Shown here piece by piece: positions 60,675 through 64,000 of a stretch of 64,000 nt of DNA. The position numbers were made by a program, and so were the translations under genes. Numbering within the stretch: position 1 is the stretch's first letter; every line of letters starts with the position of its first letter. Source of the stretch: Lachnospiraceae bacterium (lineage in GTDB: Bacteria; Bacillota; Clostridia; Lachnospirales; Lachnospiraceae); NCBI GenBank assembly GCA_910575275.1, contig CAJTEE010000007.1:1-64000 (forward strand), given 5' to 3'. The notes below the pieces were generated by a model, which worked only from the letters and a program-made list of their open reading frames with translations, did not search any database and had not been told where the DNA came from.

Positions 60675-62909
60675 ATGAGAAGAAAAGGAAGAAAAATTCT
60701 GGCCGTTGTGGCCGGGCTGGCCCTTTTAGCGGGCGCGGCCGGTCGGGTCGGCCTTTTAGAGACATACCCCCGGACAGTCTATGCCGAGGAGCGTTCGGCA
60801 CTTGTAAACGCGACGAATTTGAATGTGCGCAGCGGGCCGGGAACAGGAAATCAGATCGTGGCGCGGCTGGACTATGGGGCAAGCGTCACGGTGACCGGAG
60901 AGGCTTCGGCGTCGGATGGAGTGAAGTGGTATAAGCTCCGGTTCGTCTCGGGGTCGCAGACCTTGACCGGTTATGTCTCGGCGGAGTACATAAAGTTTCC
61001 GGTTGCCTATTCTATGGATGCGGCGTTTGAAAACCATCTGAATCAGCAGGGCTTTCCGGAGAGCTACAAGGATGCGCTTCGGCAGATCCATGCAGAGCAT
61101 CCCTCCTGGGTATTTACGGCGCAGCACACGGGACTTGACTGGAATGACGTGATCGCAAACGAGGGGGCAGTCGGAGCGAATCTGGTAGGGACGAACAGCA
61201 TTTCCTCCTGGAAATCCACCGAATACGGTGCGTATGACTGGAATACGGGAAAGTGGACCGGCTTCGACGGTCCGACCTGGGTGGCGGCGTCCAGGGAGAT
61301 TGTTGCCTACTACATGGACCCGCGGAATTTCCTGAATGATACCTATGTATTTCAGTTCCTGAACCATAACTACAACAGCAGCATCCAGACAAGAGAGGGG
61401 CTCTTAAGCCTGGTGAAGGGGACCTTTTTGGAGGGCGGCAATGTGGCGGACCAGACCGGGCAGCAGCCGGGGACGAATTCGCAGGAGACGCCCGGGAGTA
61501 CAAACGGCCCGAGTCAGGGGAATACCAATAATCCCGGAAATGGCATAGGCCAGGGAAACACAAACGGTCCGGGTACAGGTCAGGGAAATACAGGAGGTCC
61601 CGGTTATGGTTCGGGCCAGGGGAATACAGGCGGACCCGGATACGGAAGCGGAAGCGGGAACAGCCAAAACGGGACGAACATAGGCCCAGGAGGAGGCGCG
61701 GGCCATCGTGTTGCACTGCCGTCAGAGACGCCCGGACAGCCGATTCGAGAGGGCCTTTCGGGGCCAGCCTCTACGGCTTCGATCCGGGATGTGCACGCGG
61801 CGGCCGTCAATACGGAATACGGCCCCGGTATGGATATGTCATCGGTCACCAATGATCCGACGGGACGGGCAGAGACGGCTCCAGTTCCCTCGGGAAGTGG
61901 CTATGTGGATGTGATCATGAATGCGGCCGCACAGTCAGGCGTGAACCCGTATGTCCTGGGCGCCATGATCCTGCAGGAGCAGGGGAGAGGGACTTCGGGC
62001 AGCATTTCGGGAACCGCGGCTGGCTATGAGGGCTACTATAATTTCTTTAACATCGGCGCGTATGCGACCGGAAATATGTCCGCGGTTACAAGGGGCCTCT
62101 GGTATGCCTCGCAGCCCGGAAGCTACGGGCGCCCGTGGGACTCTATCGAAAAGTCGATCGTCGGCGGGGCAGTCTACTATGGAGAAAATTTTGTAAAGGT
62201 AGGACAGGATACCTTTTATCTGAAGAAATTTAACGTACAGGGAGATAATCTCTATAAGCATCAGTATATGACGAACGTCGAGGGGGCGGCCGGAGAGGGC
62301 GCAAAGCTTTCGCGTGCTTACACGGACGAGATGAAGAAGCAGGGGCTGACGTTTAAGATCCCGGTATTCAACAATATGCCGGAGACAGCCTGCGCAAGGC
62401 CGGCGTTAGACGGAAGCCCCAACAATAAGCTCGCCTCTCTGGAGGTCGCCGGCTATAGTCTGACGCCAACCTTCAGTCAGGATCGGGAGAGCTATGACCT
62501 GATCGTAAATCCGTCAACGGACCGGATCGCGGTAAATGCCGTGGCGGCCGATTCGAAGGCGTCTGTAAATGGTGCGGGTACGGTGGCTCTGCAGAGCGGA
62601 AATAATACGGTTTCCATTGAGGTCAGGGCAGAGAACGGAAGTGTCAGAACGTATCGCCTGAACGTGGTACGTCAGGGCAGCGCTCCGGTTGTCACGATCC
62701 CGGATACGGGAAACGGAAATAACGGAAGCAGTCAAAATATAAATCAGACCGGCCCGGGCGGCGGTCCCGGAAGCGGCTCCGGTGCGGGAAGCTCCGGTCA
62801 GGGAGGCGGCCAGATGCCGGCAGCAGGGGATACCTATGGCCCGGGTGGAGGCGGTTCTGGCTCGTCAGGCGGAACAGGCCCTGCATCAGGTCCGGGCGGC
62901 CCTGCATAA
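60675..62909 (+). CDS. Secreted SH3-domain N-acetylglucosaminidase with cadherin-like domain
   Basis: A 744-residue wall enzyme. Signal peptide to about residue 35, an SH3 domain (LNVRSGPGTGNQIVARLDYG) at about 42-110, then a glucosaminidase region. The latter comes in two pieces: VAASREIVAYYMDPRNFLND before, and VDVIMNAAAQSGVNPYVLGA and YEGYYNFFNIGAYATG after, a Gly/Asn/Gln-rich low-complexity stretch of about 150 residues. A cadherin-like beta-sandwich (LASLEVAGYSLTPTFSQDRE to YRLNVVRQ) follows, and the last 70 residues are Gly/Ser-rich. It should cut N-acetylglucosamine bonds in peptidoglycan. Start ATG at 60675 behind GGGAGAGGAAAG. Confidence 0.88.
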   Translation: MRRKGRKILAVVAGLALLAGAAGRVGLLETYPRTVYAEERSALVNATNLNVRSGPGTGNQIVARLDYGASVTVTGEASASDGVKWYKLRFVSGSQTLTGYVSAEYIKFPVAYSMDAAFENHLNQQGFPESYKDALRQIHAEHPSWVFTAQHTGLDWNDVIANEGAVGANLVGTNSISSWKSTEYGAYDWNTGKWTGFDGPTWVAASREIVAYYMDPRNFLNDTYVFQFLNHNYNSSIQTREGLLSLVKGTFLEGGNVADQTGQQPGTNSQETPGSTNGPSQGNTNNPGNGIGQGNTNGPGTGQGNTGGPGYGSGQGNTGGPGYGSGSGNSQNGTNIGPGGGAGHRVALPSETPGQPIREGLSGPASTASIRDVHAAAVNTEYGPGMDMSSVTNDPTGRAETAPVPSGSGYVDVIMNAAAQSGVNPYVLGAMILQEQGRGTSGSISGTAAGYEGYYNFFNIGAYATGNMSAVTRGLWYASQPGSYGRPWDSIEKSIVGGAVYYGENFVKVGQDTFYLKKFNVQGDNLYKHQYMTNVEGAAGEGAKLSRAYTDEMKKQGLTFKIPVFNNMPETACARPALDGSPNNKLASLEVAGYSLTPTFSQDRESYDLIVNPSTDRIAVNAVAADSKASVNGAGTVALQSGNNTVSIEVRAENGSVRTYRLNVVRQGSAPVVTIPDTGNGNNGSSQNINQTGPGGGPGSGSGAGSSGQGGGQMPAAGDTYGPGGGGSGSSGGTGPASGPGGPA
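61438..61900 (+). repeat. Low-complexity Gly/Asn/Gln coding repeat inside the glucosaminidase
   Basis: Runs of the type QGNTNGPGTG and QGNTGGPGYGSG repeat at the codon level in the first 60% of this stretch. It separates the two parts of the catalytic domain and probably forms an exposed flexible loop. Confidence 0.7.
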
Positions 62910-63009
62910 GACAGCGGCTTTTTGGAAATAATAATGAAAAATAAGACAGGGCAGGGAAAGATTCTGAACTGCTGCAGAAAACAGATATGGGACAGAAGGA
63001 GAGAACCAT

Positions 63010-64000
63010 ATGAATAAAATCAAAAAGGCGCTGGCGGCCGGATTCGTCCTTTTTATGCTGACGGCCGGGTGCCTGTCCGGGGGGCTTTTTCCCTCGTACG
63101 CGGCTACCGGAAAGATCACGTTTTCCGATCCGTCTGCGACGGTGGGCAACCAGGTTTCCGTAAACATGAAAATCACATCCGATGACGGCGCACTGGGTTC
63201 GTCCGATGTCATGCTGGAGTATGACGCATCGGCCCTGCGGTTTGAGAGCGGCACAGGCGCGAGCGGGGATGCCGGGCGGATCCGTGTGGTCGGCGCCATG
63301 GAATCGACGAATCAGAAGACCTTCAGCTTCACGCTGAAATTTACGGCACTGAAGGCGGGGACCACCAATGTTACGGTGCAGTCGCAGGAGGTCTATGACC
63401 CGGATTCTGCGGCGGTGTCCATCTCTCATGTGGGCAGCTCGGCGGTAAAGGTAAACGCGCCGGCGACGGCTTCTCATGAGGCGGCGTTGGCGTCGCTTGC
63501 GATCTCGCCTGGCGAGCTTTCCCCTGCTTTTTCGGAGGAGATCACGGACTACACGGCGACGGTGGCGGGGGTGGATTCCGTTGTCGTCAGTGCACCTGCC
63601 AAGGACAGCAAGGCGAGCGTTTCCGTGAGCGGAAACGATACGATCCAGATGGGGGAGAATACGGTCGTCTGCCAGGTCACGGCAGAGGACGGGACCACGA
63701 CGAAGACCTATACGATCACCGTCACAAAGGTCGAGGGCGAGGCGCCTGAGGGCTGGAATGGGGCCGGCTTCGATAATCCGGGCGGCGGCACGGTTGACGT
63801 ATTCGCAGAGAGCGGAAACTGGGAGGTTTCCGAGACCTTTGACTCCGAACTTCTTCCGGAGGGCTTTATCCTGACGGAAACGGATTATAACGGAAGGCAG
63901 GTACAGGCAGGCGTAGACGAACGCGGAACCCTGCTCCTTTATATGACCGATGAAAACGGAAACGGCGATTTCTTCTTCTATGATCCGGAGGATGGAACGC
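63010..64000 (+). CDS. Exported cohesin-domain and cadherin-like-domain protein (partial, runs off the window)
   Basis: At least 330 residues. Signal peptide at residues 1-32 (MNKIKKALAAGFVLFMLTAG, cleaved near SYAA), a cohesin-type beta-sandwich at about 33-155 (ITFSDPSATVGNQVSVNMKI, VMLEYDASALRFESGTG, FTLKFTALKAGTTNVTV), and a cadherin-like beta-sandwich at about 160-245 (LASLAISPGELSPAFSEEIT, TYTITVTKVEG). It then continues past the window end without a stop. The cadherin-like domain resembles the one in the preceding glucosaminidase, suggesting a common surface target. No dockerin is seen in this window. Start ATG at 63010 behind AAGGAGAG, 100 bases after the glucosaminidase gene. Confidence 0.85.
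   Translation, partial: MNKIKKALAAGFVLFMLTAGCLSGGLFPSYAATGKITFSDPSATVGNQVSVNMKITSDDGALGSSDVMLEYDASALRFESGTGASGDAGRIRVVGAMESTNQKTFSFTLKFTALKAGTTNVTVQSQEVYDPDSAAVSISHVGSSAVKVNAPATASHEAALASLAISPGELSPAFSEEITDYTATVAGVDSVVVSAPAKDSKASVSVSGNDTIQMGENTVVCQVTAEDGTTTKTYTITVTKVEGEAPEGWNGAGFDNPGGGTVDVFAESGNWEVSETFDSELLPEGFILTETDYNGRQVQAGVDERGTLLLYMTDENGNGDFFFYDPEDGT

Overview
The window reads as chromosome from a spore-forming, anaerobic Lachnospiraceae-type member of the Clostridia. Supporting signs are the moderately high G+C, strong AGGAGG-type ribosome sites, many lipoproteins with Ala/Thr/Glu-rich linkers after the lipobox, a sodium-pumping biotin decarboxylase cluster, YesM/YesN-type two-component genes and a BclA-like collagen spore protein. 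No tRNA, rRNA, CRISPR array, phage or intact mobile element was seen. The genus is not fixed by what I can see.

Layout. 0.1-2.6 kb: metal-exporting P-type ATPase with a very long His/Cys repeat tail. 2.9-3.8 kb: broken IS110-family transposase. 4.2-9.4 kb: TetR regulator divergent from an MMPL exporter and an exported coiled-coil partner. 9.5-11.7 kb: glycosyltransferase plus collagen-like spore-surface protein, with a SigK-like promoter. 11.8-20.6 kb: binding-protein sensor, histidine kinase and AraC-type response regulator, followed by a complete AfuABC-like ABC importer they probably control. 20.9-25.6 kb: a decayed zone with a frameshifted dipeptide-binding protein, an in-frame DppB::DppD fusion, DppF with a replaced tail, a hydrolase tail and a binding-protein::histidine-kinase fusion. 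25.6-33.8 kb: ABC-F ATPase, an unknown protein, two overlapping S9 peptidases and an amidohydrolase. 33.9-34.2 kb: remnants of an antitoxin and a binding protein.

34.4-39.5 kb: LysR regulator divergent from a TAXI-TRAP transporter and a cyclophilin-like (cucumopine-synthase-like) protein. 39.6-46.4 kb: MocR regulator divergent from an NhaC-type antiporter and an M20 peptidase, facing an AbgA-like hydrolase and a CapA-like protein. 47.0-48.0 kb: lipoprotein. 48.3-53.1 kb: ABC exporter with a zinc-ribbon membrane protein. 53.3-54.9 kb: transaldolase and YitT protein. 55.1-60.4 kb: five-gene sodium-translocating decarboxylase or transcarboxylase cluster. 60.7-64 kb: a cell-wall glucosaminidase and a cohesin-domain protein that runs off the window.

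The main themes are import and hydrolysis of peptides and conjugated organic acids, sodium-coupled energy metabolism, and spore or wall surface proteins. The most unusual feature is the cluster of clean in-frame deletion fusions at 20.9-25.6 kb. It is either real genome reduction of transport operons or an assembly artefact. No single locus is demonstrably a new system. The best candidates are the TRAP/cucumopine-like cluster, the zinc-ribbon ABC exporter, and the decarboxylase cluster with a divergent 12S-type subunit.
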